Below are positions 41,875 to 52,200 of a DNA stretch of 64,000 bases, in pieces (position 1 is the first letter of the stretch; each line of letters begins with the position of its first letter). The DNA comes from Gemmatimonadetes bacterium bin94 (lineage in GTDB: Bacteria; Gemmatimonadota; Gemmatimonadetes; Longimicrobiales; Gaopeijiaceae), in the NCBI GenBank assembly GCA_002238865.1, contig MPNE01000006.1, forward strand, positions 62,001-126,000, read 5' to 3'. Position numbers and translations under genes: made by a program. The notes under the pieces are model-generated. The model was given only the letters and a program-made list of their open reading frames with translations, had not been told where the DNA came from and searched no databases.

Positions 41875-43497
41875 GTGACTCGCGTTGCGGCTCCTCCCGT
41901 TCGGCGCGCCCGGTGGACAGCGCGGTCGCGCCGGGGCGAATTGTCCCGGGAGGGGATGCTGGGGCGCGCCATGCGACTGCGCCCCTGGCACGTGATCGTC
42001 GTTGGCGGTGGCTGCACGGGGCTCGCGACCGCCCTGGACGCGGCGGCGCGCGGGTACCGGACGCTCCTCGTCGAACAGGGGGACTTCGCGGGGGGGACAT
42101 CCAGCCGCAGCACGAAGCTGGTGCACGGAGGGGTTCGCTACCTGCGTCAGGGACAGGTCCAACTGGTCCGCAGCGCCCTGCGGGAGCGGCGGCGGCTCTG
42201 GCGCAACGCGCCCCATCTGGTCGACAACCTGCCTCTGATCGTCCCGGCGTACAGATGGTGGGAGCGTCCCTGGTACGGGCTGGGACTGAAGGTGTACGAC
42301 GCGCTGGCGGGTCGGCGCGGCCTGGGCCGTTCGCGGATCCTGGGGAAGCGGGCGTGCCGGGGCCTGGTGTCCACGCTCGACGGTCAGGGTCTGCGCGGGG
42401 GTGTTCTTTATCACGACGGGCAGTTCGACGACGCGCGGCTGGGGTGGACCCTCGCCCGGACCGCGGCCAACATCGGCGCCGTGACGGTCAATTACGTGGA
42501 AGCCGTCGATCTGATCGAGGCGCGAGGAATGGTGAAGGGGGTGAAGCTGCGGGATGTGACCGGGGGCCGCGAGTGGGTGGCGTTCGGGGCCGTGGTCGTG
42601 AACGCAGCCGGGCCTTTCGCCGACTCGCTGCGCCGAATGGACGAGCCCGGCGAGGGTCCCCCCGTGGTTCTCAGTCGTGGCGCTCACATCGTGGTGAGCA
42701 GCGCCTTCCTCCCGGGCGATTCGGCGGTGCTGGTCCCCTCGACGGACGACGGCAGGGTCCTGTTCGCGATTCCCTGGCACGGCCACGTCGTGATCGGGAC
42801 CACCGACGTGCGCGTCGAGTCGCCCGAGCGTGATCCGGCACCCAGTGAAGAGGAGATCGATTACCTCATCGACCACGCGGGACGCTATCTGACCCGCCCG
42901 ATCGGCCGGAGCGACATACTCTCCGCCTGGGCGGGACTGCGGGCGCTTGCGGGGACGGGGAGCCAGGACACCACCGCCGCGATCTCGCGCGACCACAGCG
43001 TCAGCGTCTCGCGGCGGGGACTCGTCACGGTGGCGGGGGGCAAGTGGACCACATGCCGCAAGGTGGCCCAGGACACGGTGGACATCGCCGCCGATGTAGG
43101 GGGGCTCTCGCCGACGCCGTCGGTGACCGCGACGCTGAGGCTGCACGGCTTCAGCAGGCGGCGTGAGGTCCTCGACCCATGGAGGGTCTACGGCACGGAC
43201 GCTGCGGGGATTCGGGAGATCGAAGCCCACAGCCCGCAGCTGGCCCGCCTCATGCACCCCAGTCTCCCGTATCGGCTGAGCCAGGCCGCGTGGGCGGCCC
43301 GGAGCGAGATGGCTGTGCGGTTGGAAGACGTGCTCGCGAGAAGGACCCGGGCACTCTTCCTGAATGCGAGAGCGGCGTTGGCCGCCGCGCCGGATGTGGC
43401 CGCGGTGATGGCTGCGGAGCTGGGCCGGAGCGACGATTGGGCCGACGAGGAGGTACGGTCGTTCACGACGATCGCGAAGCGCTACGTTCCGTCGTGA
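41875..43497 (+). CDS. glpD: Glycerol-3-phosphate dehydrogenase, FAD-dependent
   Basis: Peripheral membrane flavoenzyme that oxidises glycerol-3-phosphate to dihydroxyacetone phosphate and feeds electrons to quinone. The 540-residue protein has a FAD-binding Rossmann motif VVGGGCTGLATALDAAARG, the family segment GTSSRSTKLVHGGVRYLRQG, and PWHGHVVIGTTDV. Near the end of the oxidoreductase domain is VTVAGGKWTTCRKVA. A C-terminal helical cap follows. A non-conserved N-terminal stretch of about 35 residues may mean a later true start; GTG at 41875 is preceded by GGAGAG. An isolated TACCTTGG at 41800-41807 may be the -10. Confidence 0.9.
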   Translation: MTRVAAPPVRRARWTARSRRGELSREGMLGRAMRLRPWHVIVVGGGCTGLATALDAAARGYRTLLVEQGDFAGGTSSRSTKLVHGGVRYLRQGQVQLVRSALRERRRLWRNAPHLVDNLPLIVPAYRWWERPWYGLGLKVYDALAGRRGLGRSRILGKRACRGLVSTLDGQGLRGGVLYHDGQFDDARLGWTLARTAANIGAVTVNYVEAVDLIEARGMVKGVKLRDVTGGREWVAFGAVVVNAAGPFADSLRRMDEPGEGPPVVLSRGAHIVVSSAFLPGDSAVLVPSTDDGRVLFAIPWHGHVVIGTTDVRVESPERDPAPSEEEIDYLIDHAGRYLTRPIGRSDILSAWAGLRALAGTGSQDTTAAISRDHSVSVSRRGLVTVAGGKWTTCRKVAQDTVDIAADVGGLSPTPSVTATLRLHGFSRRREVLDPWRVYGTDAAGIREIEAHSPQLARLMHPSLPYRLSQAAWAARSEMAVRLEDVLARRTRALFLNARAALAAAPDVAAVMAAELGRSDDWADEEVRSFTTIAKRYVPS

Positions 43498-43535
43498 CGG
43501 CGGCAGTGAACCCCAACCCAGGAGCTGATCGAGCG

Positions 43536-44060
43536 ATGGAAACGATGCCGGGGCGACCCCGGCCCGACGAATGCGAAGAGTTCTACCACGTGTACATCGC
43601 GGCGGCCGGAGAGCCGCTGCTGGAGTCGCTGGAGCGGGAGTCCGCGGACTGGAGCCGCATGCTCGACGGCGTTCCGCCCGAGAGGGAAGGGTACCGTTAC
43701 GCGCCGGGCAAGTGGTCCCTGCGAGAGGTAGTCGCGCACGTGATCGATGCCGAGCGCATGTTCACAATGCGGGTGCTCGCATTCGCCCGGGGCGACCGGG
43801 CCCATTTCCCGTCTTTTGACCAGGAGGAATATGCGGCCGCTTCCCGCGCCGACCGCCGTTCGCTGGCCAGCCTGGCGGAGGAGTTGCGCGCCGTGCGGCA
43901 GTCGACGGTTCTGCTGCTCGGGAGCTTTGAGGAGGACGTCTGGGACCGACGGGGCGTGGCCAGCGGGTACGAGTTCACCGTGCGCAGCCTGGCCTGGATC
44001 ATTGCGGGGCACTCGCGGCATCACCGCCGGGTGTTGGCCGATCGGTACGTGAATGGATAG
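43536..44060 (+). CDS. DinB-like metal-binding four-helix protein
   Basis: A 174-residue member of the DinB/YfiT-like four-helix bundle family, whose members bind a metal through three histidines and often act as thiol-dependent S-transferases. Conserved positions are VAHVIDAERMF and the C-terminal AGHSRHHRRVL, together with GKWSLREV at the start of helix 2. Activity is unknown. The ATG at 43536 has GGAG eleven bases upstream; a GTG overlapping the glpD stop at 43494 is the alternative start. Confidence 0.82.
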   Translation: METMPGRPRPDECEEFYHVYIAAAGEPLLESLERESADWSRMLDGVPPEREGYRYAPGKWSLREVVAHVIDAERMFTMRVLAFARGDRAHFPSFDQEEYAAASRADRRSLASLAEELRAVRQSTVLLLGSFEEDVWDRRGVASGYEFTVRSLAWIIAGHSRHHRRVLADRYVNG

Positions 44061-44070
44061 GAGGGCCGGC

Positions 44071-45306
44071 GTGGCGACGTCGGTGCGCATACCGGTCCTG
44101 GCAGTTCCGGTGCTCTGCGCGCTGGCCGCATGCGACGCCGGGATCGACGATCCGACCGTGACGCCGGGTCGAGAGGGTGGCGTCGAGATGGTTCGGCACG
44201 GGAGTCTGGCGCAATACGGACGCCCGGTCTTTGCGGTCGAGCACCTCCTGGCGATCGGGGTCGAGGACGGGTCTCCGGAGTTCTCTTTTGGCGACGTTGC
44301 CGGACTGGACGTCATGGCCGACGGAACGATCGCGATCCTGGACGGGCAGGCGGGCGAGGTTCGCACCTTTGCACCGGACGGTTCGTTCCTCCGCCGCATC
44401 GGTCGCAAGGGTGAGGGTCCCGGCGAGATCAGTGGCGAGGGTGCGTTGGCGCTCGTGGCTGTCGCACCGCGGGATTTCGTTGTCCCGGACATCATGACCC
44501 GGACCCTGAACGTGTACTCCCTCGATGGCGATATGGTGGCGTCGCCTCGATTCGACATCCAGGAGATGTACATACCGGAGTGGCGCACGACGGGCGACCC
44601 GCTGCCGGTTGTGCGGGTGTCGTCACCTGGCGGCGAGGTGGTGGCGCGCTATTCCGTCCTGTCCGTCGAGAAATCACTGCGCGACACCCTGGCGGTGGTC
44701 GCGCGCCCCGCCGAGCCGGTGGCTGCCGACGGACGGCAGCCGCTCTGGCAGGATCACCTCGTCTGGTCGTTCTCGGGGAATGTGGTGGCCGCAGGCTGGA
44801 TGTTTGCGCCCGAGTTCACCGTTCACCGTGACGGACACCCGGTTCGGACGGTGGGTTGGGACCACGAAGACACGGTTCTGGCCCGCGAGGAGCAGGACGC
44901 GATTCTCAGGATCGTTGTTCGCGGCATGGGGATGGACGACGCTGAGATTCCCGACGGGTTCAGCGACCAGCTTCGGATTCCGGACCGACTTCCCGCCATG
45001 GCCGACATCGAAGTGGGCGACGATCTGGTGCTCGTTCAGCGAGTCCGCCCCGTGGAGTCGATGGACCGTCGGGTGATCTACACGTTCAAGGCCGCCGGCT
45101 TCGGTGGACGCATGTGGGATGCGTTTTCGTCCGGGGGCGAGTATCTGGGCGCACTCGACCTGGGCGCGCCCGCCGATGTGTACGATATCCGCGGCGACAC
45201 GATAGTCGGGGTCCGCGAGAACGAGGCTGGGTTGCAGCAGGTGTTCCTGGCCCGCTTGCCGGGCGAGCTACGGCGGGACGCAACCTCGGCGCAGTCCACC
45301 CCATAG
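44071..45306 (+). CDS. Six-bladed beta-propeller lipoprotein
   Basis: A 411-residue exported protein. The signal has a lipobox (VLCALAAC). The mature part is a six-bladed propeller of the NHL/BF3164-like kind, shown by the repeated blade signature FLRRIGRKGEGPGEI, LDVMADGTIAILDGQAG and VVPDIMTRTLNVYSLDG. No catalytic motif is visible; related proteins are thought to bind ligands or form parts of surface complexes. GTG at 44071 has AGGAGG six bases upstream. A similar protein is encoded at 52529-53761. Confidence 0.82.
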   Translation: MATSVRIPVLAVPVLCALAACDAGIDDPTVTPGREGGVEMVRHGSLAQYGRPVFAVEHLLAIGVEDGSPEFSFGDVAGLDVMADGTIAILDGQAGEVRTFAPDGSFLRRIGRKGEGPGEISGEGALALVAVAPRDFVVPDIMTRTLNVYSLDGDMVASPRFDIQEMYIPEWRTTGDPLPVVRVSSPGGEVVARYSVLSVEKSLRDTLAVVARPAEPVAADGRQPLWQDHLVWSFSGNVVAAGWMFAPEFTVHRDGHPVRTVGWDHEDTVLAREEQDAILRIVVRGMGMDDAEIPDGFSDQLRIPDRLPAMADIEVGDDLVLVQRVRPVESMDRRVIYTFKAAGFGGRMWDAFSSGGEYLGALDLGAPADVYDIRGDTIVGVRENEAGLQQVFLARLPGELRRDATSAQSTP

Positions 45307-45319
45307 GAGGCCCTGAAAG

Positions 45320-46288
45320 ATGCATTTTCGAGTCATCTCCCGAGCCGAGATCCTCTCACTCATCACCATGCACGACGCCATCGACGCGATGGCCCGCGCC
45401 TTCGGGCAGCTCTCGGCGGGCGAGGTCGAAATGCCCGTCCGCGGGGTGCTGACGTCGGGTGATGGATTCAGCCTGTTCATGCCCGCGCGGCTGGGAGCGG
45501 CCGGGGAGCGCGGAGCCAAGATCGCCTCCCTCTTCCCGGGGAACCGCGAGCGGGGGCTGGCCACGATCAACGGCGTCATCCTGATGATCGACGACGAGAC
45601 GGGGCTGCCCGCGGCGATCATGGACGCCGGCGAGTTGACGGCGATCCGGACCGCGGCCGCCGCGGGGCTGGCTGCCCGGTTGCTGAGCCGCGCGGACTCA
45701 CGCGTGCTGACCATCTTCGGCGCAGGTGCGCAGGCCCCATGGCAGATCGAGGCGATCCGGGCGGTTCGGCCGATCGAGGAGGTGCGGGTGGTTTCGAAGG
45801 GTGGGGAATCGGCGCGTAGGGTCGCTGCGTCGCTCGACGGGGTCGAGGCGCGGGCGTTGTCCGATTCGGCCGAGGCGGTGGAGGGTGCGGACATCATCGT
45901 GGCGGTGACGACGGCGGGAACGCCCGTGTTCGACGGTTCCGGACTCCCCGCCGGAACGCATGTGAGCGGCAGCGGCAGCTTTCAGCCGCACACGCGCGAA
46001 GTGGGCGATGAGGTGGTGACCCGGGCGCGGGTCGTTGTCGAGGAGCGGGAGTCGGCGCTGGAGGAAGCGGGAGATTTGATCATCCCGATCGAGGAAGGGC
46101 TGGTGACCGCCGACGTGATCGACGCCGACCTGGGCGAGATCGTAAACGGGAACGCTCCCGAGGGGAACGCGGGACGCGAATTGACCTTCTTCAAGTCGGT
46201 GGGTACGGCAGTCCAGGACGTGGCGATCGGGGCCGAGGTGCTGCGCCGGGCCGAGGCGGAGGGTGTGGGGCGATTGGTGGGGGTGTAG
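45320..46288 (+). CDS. Ornithine cyclodeaminase / mu-crystallin family NAD(P)-dependent enzyme
   Basis: A 322-residue cytoplasmic protein. The family includes ornithine cyclodeaminase, alanine dehydrogenase of archaea and ketimine reductases. Visible features are GAKIASLFPGN, the lysine-containing GAKI strand, the Rossmann motif TIFGAGAQAPWQIEAI and the C-terminal TFFKSVGTAVQDVA signature. Substrate specificity cannot be assigned. Start ATG at 45320 has AGGAGG nine bases upstream. It ends four bases from the convergent M42 gene. Confidence 0.88.
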   Translation: MHFRVISRAEILSLITMHDAIDAMARAFGQLSAGEVEMPVRGVLTSGDGFSLFMPARLGAAGERGAKIASLFPGNRERGLATINGVILMIDDETGLPAAIMDAGELTAIRTAAAAGLAARLLSRADSRVLTIFGAGAQAPWQIEAIRAVRPIEEVRVVSKGGESARRVAASLDGVEARALSDSAEAVEGADIIVAVTTAGTPVFDGSGLPAGTHVSGSGSFQPHTREVGDEVVTRARVVVEERESALEEAGDLIIPIEEGLVTADVIDADLGEIVNGNAPEGNAGRELTFFKSVGTAVQDVAIGAEVLRRAEAEGVGRLVGV

Positions 46289-46292
46289 CCTT

Positions 46293-48446
46293 CTAGTTCC
46301 CTGCGCGCGCGACCGCAGCGATCAGTTCGCCCAGCTGGGTGAGGTCGCGCAGGTCCAGCACCTCCCCCGGGGAGTGGCTGTAGCGCCCCGGCCAGGACAG
46401 CCCCTGGTTGGCCGCGCCCCAGAAGGTGAACCGGGTGCCGTCGGTACCGCCCTGGGTGAGCCCGATCTGCAGGGGGATGCCGGCTTCGCGGGCCACCCGG
46501 ATCACCCGCTGGCGCTCCCGGTCGGGCGACACCCCGGAGTTCTCGATGGCGCGCAGCACCGGCCCGCTGCCGAGGCGGGCATGCGCGAAGTGCGGCGACT
46601 CCAGAGGCGTGTCCGACGAGACGAAGGTGTCCACCGAGAAGATGCGGTGCGTGCTCTTCGCGAACCGGCGGGCCATGGCGCCGGCCCCGCGCAGGCCACC
46701 TTCCTCGTGGACCGACCACGTGAAGATCACCTTCGAGTCGAGCTCGTCGGGGTCGATGGCGTTGATGGCGAGCAGGAGGGCCGTGCTGCCGGCGCGGTCG
46801 TCGAGGGCGCGCGCCACGAAACGGTGGCGGCCCAGGCGCAGCCCCTCCTTGTACATGGTCACGGCCATGCCCTCGCGGACGCCGCGGGCTGCCAGGGCTG
46901 CGGCGTCCATGCCGAACCATGCGCGTTCACTGATGACGTTCTTGCTCTCGGCGACGTCCCGGGTCAGGAAAACGCCCGGAATCGGCGGCGGAGCAGAGGC
47001 CGTGAGGGACTCCGCTTTCCAGCGCGGATCCGTGTCGTCGCCGGTGCCGGTCAGTGCGCTGGGGGCGCCCGGGGGATCGAAGTGGAGGAGTGCGGTCTGG
47101 CCTTCCCACGCGGTCGCCACCACGCCCCCCTTCCGTCTGAGGGTGACCACTCCGCCCGAGGAGATGGCTCCCACCTCGTAGCCGACCTCGTCCATGTGCG
47201 CCATGAAGACGGTGGTGTCGCGCTCGGGGCCGGCCTCCACCATCACGTTGCCCATGTCGTCGACCACGGCCCGTTCGCGGGCCCACTCCGGGAGGGACTC
47301 CAGCACCCGCCGCCGCACCGGCCACTCGTGGTCGGGCACCGCGTACAGGTCGACCAGGCTGCGAAGCAGATCCGCGGTACGGTCGAGGGAGGGGTCGGCA
47401 TGGCTGGCCCGCAGGGGTGTGCGTTCCGGGGCCGCCACCCAGTCGATCCCGGGGTCGACGCGCATGCCGGCGGCGGTGGCCGCGGCGGCCAGCATGGTGG
47501 TGGCCTCCTCTGCCGGCACGTGCTCCATGTGGGAGCCGGGGGAGGAGGCCGCGGGAACGACCACGGTGACTTCGCCCACGCCGGCCGACTCGAGCACCGC
47601 TCCGAAACGACCGAAGGAAGCCGAGGAGCGGAGGCGGATGGCGCCTTCCGCTTCGCCGGGCGCGAGCACGACCACCTGGTCGAACGACCCGCCGCGCGCC
47701 ACGTAGGAAGAGAGTCCCACCCACCCCAGCACCTCCTGGGCACTCATCACGAAGTGGGTCTCCCCGGGGGGAGCACCGCTGTCGCGCACGGCGGCCGCCA
47801 GGGTGGCCACGGCGGCGCAACCCAACCGCCTGCCGGCGTCCGGCCCCGCTACACCGCCCGCCAGCGGCCACGGGGGGAGGTGCCGGGCGATCGGGTCGAG
47901 CAGTTCGATTCCCAGGTCCGCCACCTCCTCGGCCGACTCGGCCCCCACGTCCACCCACAGGTCGTCCGCCCCGACCACCGCGATCTCGTGCCGATGCTGG
48001 GCGGCGAAGTGGCCGTTGCTGCGCGCCACCACCCCCGCCACGGGGCCGGTCCGGGTCAGTACCCGTACGGGCTGCGCCTCGAAGGCCTGGTCCCATAATG
48101 GGTGGCTCGACCCCCGGCCAATGCGGTGGACGCGCAGGTATCCGTCCGCAGTGATCTGACTCGCTGCGTAGCTGGGCCGGTCGAGCGCACACGCCACAAT
48201 GCGCCGCGGGCTCCCCGACCCGACGACGGCCACCAGGTTGCCCCAGCGGTCGGAGTTCCAGCCGGGCATTGCCTCGGCCATTCCGGGGGTGACCCGGGTC
48301 TCGTAACCGGTGGCGGCGTCCACCGCCACCCATGAGGCCATGGCGTCCATCCGGGCGTCCTGCTGCGCTGCCAGGGAGACGGGAACTGCCGCCGCAGCCG
48401 CCAGAAGCATCGTGACCAGGGATCCACTATTCGTGCGACTCGCCAT
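46293..48446 (-). CDS. Secreted M42-type aminopeptidase with a degenerate N-terminal M42-like half
   Basis: A 717-residue protein with a signal peptide (VPVSLAAQQ). The C-terminal half (about 350-717) is an M42 metallopeptidase: MAHMDEVGYEVG (first metal histidine and aspartate), ALDDRAGSTALLLA, WSVHEEGGLRGAGAM (catalytic Glu pair), SVDTFVSSDTP and SHSPGEVLDLRDL. The N-terminal half repeats the fold's skeleton (SDRWGNLVAVVG, VDVGAESAEEVADLG, MSAQEVLGWVGLSSYV) but lacks the metal ligands. The start has CGGAG seven to nine bases upstream. The gene lies 60 bp after the VapC-like stop on the same strand. The second half should be active on N-terminal residues of peptides. Confidence 0.86.
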   Translation of the reverse strand: MASRTNSGSLVTMLLAAAAAVPVSLAAQQDARMDAMASWVAVDAATGYETRVTPGMAEAMPGWNSDRWGNLVAVVGSGSPRRIVACALDRPSYAASQITADGYLRVHRIGRGSSHPLWDQAFEAQPVRVLTRTGPVAGVVARSNGHFAAQHRHEIAVVGADDLWVDVGAESAEEVADLGIELLDPIARHLPPWPLAGGVAGPDAGRRLGCAAVATLAAAVRDSGAPPGETHFVMSAQEVLGWVGLSSYVARGGSFDQVVVLAPGEAEGAIRLRSSASFGRFGAVLESAGVGEVTVVVPAASSPGSHMEHVPAEEATTMLAAAATAAGMRVDPGIDWVAAPERTPLRASHADPSLDRTADLLRSLVDLYAVPDHEWPVRRRVLESLPEWARERAVVDDMGNVMVEAGPERDTTVFMAHMDEVGYEVGAISSGGVVTLRRKGGVVATAWEGQTALLHFDPPGAPSALTGTGDDTDPRWKAESLTASAPPPIPGVFLTRDVAESKNVISERAWFGMDAAALAARGVREGMAVTMYKEGLRLGRHRFVARALDDRAGSTALLLAINAIDPDELDSKVIFTWSVHEEGGLRGAGAMARRFAKSTHRIFSVDTFVSSDTPLESPHFAHARLGSGPVLRAIENSGVSPDRERQRVIRVAREAGIPLQIGLTQGGTDGTRFTFWGAANQGLSWPGRYSHSPGEVLDLRDLTQLGELIAAVARAGN

Positions 48447-48506
48447 CGTCCAACTCCGTGTCCGGGTTCCGGGGAAGCTGTCATCACGGGTCCCTGCCGG
48501 CCAGTG

Positions 48507-48896
48507 CTAGCCCAGGGAGCCCGCAGCGGCCTTCAGGGCGCGGTCGAATGTCTTGACCCGGGTGACGCCGCGCCGCTGACAGCTGGCCAGATGGCACAGG
48601 TCGCGGGCCCCGAGCGACGGGTGCCGGGTGGTGAGTTCGATGCCGAGGATCACGTCGTCCCGCTCCAGGGGCCACACCTCCATCCGCGTCCGGTCGACGA
48701 TCCGCAGCGCAGCGGCGAGGGCCTGCGTGCGCTCCGCGGGCAGATAGGCGTGAGCCAACTCCTGAAGGACTTCGGACGATGTTGCGAGCGGTTGCTGGTC
48801 CGTCGTCGCCGCCGCGAAGAAGCGACGGGCCGGCTCGCGAAGCGGGTGCTCCCTTCCCACTGCGTACATCAGGACGCTGGTGTCGACGAAGACCAT
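48507..48896 (-). CDS. PIN-domain toxin, VapC family
   Basis: A 129-residue PIN-domain ribonuclease of the VapC type. The conserved acidic residues appear as MVFVDTSVLMYA (Asp5), QELAHAYL (Glu) and LGARDLCHLASC (Asp), followed by KTFDRAL with a fourth acidic residue. Such toxins cleave specific RNAs and are held inactive by the antitoxin encoded just upstream. The start ATG at 48896 lies 11 bases after the antitoxin stop. Function in this organism is inferred from family. Confidence 0.85.
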   Translation of the reverse strand: MVFVDTSVLMYAVGREHPLREPARRFFAAATTDQQPLATSSEVLQELAHAYLPAERTQALAAALRIVDRTRMEVWPLERDDVILGIELTTRHPSLGARDLCHLASCQRRGVTRVKTFDRALKAAAGSLG

Positions 48897-48907
48897 GGCT
48901 CGGGGCG

Positions 48908-49183
48908 TCAGGCCCCGGCTGTGCCCCGGCTCCGGGACGCGCGTATGACGTCGAGGTGTTGCTCCCACTCCGGTTCGGTGCCGCATCCCATCTCGGCGTC
49001 GCGGTCCGCGAAGAACCGCCACACGTCTTCCTCCGTGTGAAACGGTTCGGCGCCCGCACGACGGTCCAGGCGGGCGGCGGCGGCGGCGCGAAGCCACGCG
49101 CTCAGGGTAAGGCCTTCGCGGCGGGCGGCGGCGGCGTAGCGGGTGCGGTCAGGCTCGGAGACGATCAGGTGGATTCGTGCCAT
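48908..49183 (-). CDS. VapB-like antitoxin
   Basis: A 91-residue protein upstream of the VapC-like toxin. The N-terminal segment MARIHLIVSEPDRTRYAAAA looks like a ribbon-helix-helix DNA-binding strand and helix, and the acidic C-terminal tail (TEEDVWRFFADRDAE) is suited to wrap and neutralise the toxin. Start at 49183 with GGAAG about six bases upstream. A palindrome overlapping the promoter lies immediately upstream, fitting autorepression. Confidence 0.8.
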   Translation of the reverse strand: MARIHLIVSEPDRTRYAAAARREGLTLSAWLRAAAAARLDRRAGAEPFHTEEDVWRFFADRDAEMGCGTEPEWEQHLDVIRASRSRGTAGA

Positions 49184-49205
49184 CAGCTGCTTCCAACGAT
49201 GTGCA

Positions 49206-49255
49206 TATGATATGCTCAGTCACACATATCATACACATTTGGAGCCATCCTGCAA
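49206..49255 (-). promoter_or_regulatory. Toxin-antitoxin promoter with embedded operator palindrome
   Basis: On the minus strand, TTGCAG (49250-49255), a 16-base spacer and TATGAT (49228-49233) form a promoter. TATGATAT (49206-49213) and ATATCATA (49226-49233) are perfect inverted repeats separated by 12 bases, and the second arm contains the -10. Binding of the antitoxin there would block transcription. Confidence 0.7.
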
Positions 49256-49280
49256 CGTGGGTTGGTCGGATCCTGCGGGT

Positions 49281-52200
49281 TCACCCCACCTCCGCCGCCT
49301 CCCCGCTCAGCACCTCCAGCATCTCCATGTAGAAGTCCCGGCGCGACTTCTGGTCCTGCGTCAAGGGCGCGACCACGCCCTCCACCTCTCCGGCAAGGCG
49401 CCCGATCCGGCTCATCAGCTCCCCGAACTCGCGCTGCAGGTCGCGCAGCTTCGCGGCTCGCGGCCCGGTGTCGTCCTCGGCAACCCCCTCCAGCGCTTCC
49501 CGGATGCGCCCCGACTCGGCCCCGGCACTCGCACGCGCGTCAGCCAGTTCAAGCAGCGTGGCCGTCCACGCCGCACGCACGCCCGGCGACGCATCGATGC
49601 GGGGATCCTCGCGCACGACCACCTCACGCGACGATTCCGTCCCGGCCGCCTGGAGCCGCACCGTGTACGTACCCGGAACGACCAGGGGGCCGCGGCTCGG
49701 ACGCTGGAACCGCCCCGCTTCCTCACCGTCGCCCGCATCGCCAACCTTGTGACGCAGGTCCCACACCACGCGGTTCATACCCTGGCGGGTGGTGCCGTCC
49801 ACCGTGGCCACGCGCGCACCGTCCGAATCCTCGACGGCGATCTCGACCGTGCCTTCCTCGCCGGCCTCCCCGAGCCAGTAGTCGAGGATGGCGCCGTTGG
49901 GAGGGTTCTCGCCCCGGTAGTACACGTCCCCCGTGTGGGCCGCCCCGCCCGCACGCCGGATCTGCACCGCGGGCTCGGTGGTGAAGAGGTGGGCGGCTTG
50001 CGCCATCACCTCCGGCGTCAGTTCCTGGAGGGCGTTGATCTGGTCGAGGATCCAGATGCCGCGCCCGTGCGTCCCCAGCACGAGGTCGTTCTCGCGCGGA
50101 TGGATGACGAGATCGTTGAAGGGCAGCGTGGGCATCCCGCTACGCAGCTCGGTCCAGTGCCCGCCGCCGTCCATCGTGTAGAAGAGGCCGATCTCGGCGC
50201 CCAGGAAGAGGACCGAGCCGTTGCGCGGGTCTTCACGCAGGGTGCGCAGCACCCGCTCGGGCGGCAGGTCGCTGGTGATCGAGACCCAGCTTTCGCCGTA
50301 GTCGTCGGAGCGGTAGAGGTAGTTGGCGTAGTCGTCGTTGCGGTAGTTGTTCCAGACCGCGTAGACGCGGGCCTCGTTGTGGCGGGAAGGCTCGATCCCG
50401 CTGACCCATGCGCCCGGAGGGAGGCCGGGGAAACCGGTGGCTGCGTCGGGCTCGTCCGAGTCGGATATGTCGCGGGCGGACACGTCCGTCCAGCGCTCGC
50501 CCCCGTCCCGGGAGACGTGGAGCCGGCCGTCAGCGGTGCCCGCAAAGAGAAGTCCCTGTACCAGGGGGCTCTCGGCGACGGCGGAAATCGTGGGGTAGTA
50601 GGGAACACCGTCGTCGAGCGAGGGTGTGAGGTCGTGCGGCATCTGCCCCATGACCGGGAGCGTCCGCCGGTCCACACCGGTGGTCAAGTCGCCCAGCGCC
50701 TGCCACGAGTCGCCCCGGTCGGTGGTCTTCCACAGGATCGGGGTTCCGGCGTACAGGGTGGACGCGTCGTGCGGCGAGATGATGAACGGGCCGTCCCAGT
50801 TCGCGGGCTCCATCGCGTTGCCGAGGCGCTGCTCCTCGAACGTGCCGACCTCTCTCCACGTCTCCCAGTTGCGTCGCCCGGCGATGTGTCCGGTCGGATC
50901 GCCGGGACGGATCGAGGTCCGCTCGCCGCTGCGCGTGTCGAAGCGCGAGAGCCCCAGGTACTGGGACTCGGTGTAGATGACGGTGTTGTTGGTCGTGTCC
51001 GCGATGTTGACGAAGCCGTCACCCCCGCCCAGCCGGGTCCAGTCGCTGTTCACAATGCCGTTCTGGCGCCAGGTCTCGCTCGGTCCCATCCACGAGCCGT
51101 TGTCCTGAAGTCCACCGTACACGTTGTACGGCTGGGCCATGTCCACGCTGACCCGGTAGTACTGGCTGACCGGCAGGTCCGAGATATACAGCCAGTTGAG
51201 GCCGCGGTCGTAGGAGATTCCAAGGCCGCCGTCGTCCGCCTTCATCACATGACGCGAGTCGGTCGGGTTGACCCAGACGAGCCGGTCGTCGCCGTGAAGG
51301 CTCTGGGGTGGCGAGGTGAAGGTGCGCCCTCCGTCGTCCGAGAAGGAGTAGCTGTTCACCATGTAGATCCTCTGGTCGTCGCTGGGGTCGACCGTGATCT
51401 GGCTGGCGTACATGGGGCGGGGGTTCCAGTCGCTCATGAACTCCCAGCTGTCGCCGCGATCCTCGGACCGGTAGATGCCGGCGCGCCTCTCGGTGTAGGC
51501 GGTCGACGCGTTGTAGCGGTACCCCTGCTCGACGCTGACGTAGACGATGCGGGGGTCACTTCGGTAGATCGAGATGCCGATGCGTCCCAGAACGCCATCT
51601 GGAAGCCCACGCTCCACGCCCGGTCCGGTCAGCCGTTCCCAGCTGTCACCGCCGTCCATGCTGCGATGGAGCGCGCTGCCGGGGCCGCCGCCGTGGAAGC
51701 CCCACGCACGGCGCTGGCGCTGGTAGGTTGCCGCATAGACGATGCTCGGGTCGTCGGGATCCAGCGCCACGTCCACGACGCCGGTGTTCTCGTCGACCTG
51801 CAGGATGGGTTCCCACGTGGCGCCGCCATCCGCACTGCGGTAGAGGCCGCGCTCCTCGTTCGGCCCCCACAGGTGGCCCATCGCAGCGACGTAGACGAGA
51901 TCCGCGTTGTCCGGGTGCAGCGCGATGCGCCCGACGTGGTGGCTGTCGCGCAGCCCCATGTTCGTCCAGGACGTGCCGCCGTCGGTGCTCTTGTACACTC
52001 CGTCGCCCCACGACGAACTCTGCCGGTTGGCGCGCTCCCCGGTGCCGACCCAGACGATGGCCGTATCGCGCTGGTGCACCGCGATCGCACCGACCGAGTG
52101 GGTGCCCTCGTTTTCGAAGACGGGGACCAGCGTGATCCCGTTGTCGTTCGTCTTGAAGACGCCGCCGGTGGCGGATGCGACGTAGAACTTCAGCGGGTCG

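Noticed and set aside
48507-49255. Mobile element or integration site around the toxin-antitoxin pair
   Set aside because: No integrase, transposase, direct repeats or tRNA nearby; an AT-rich operator explains the local base composition.
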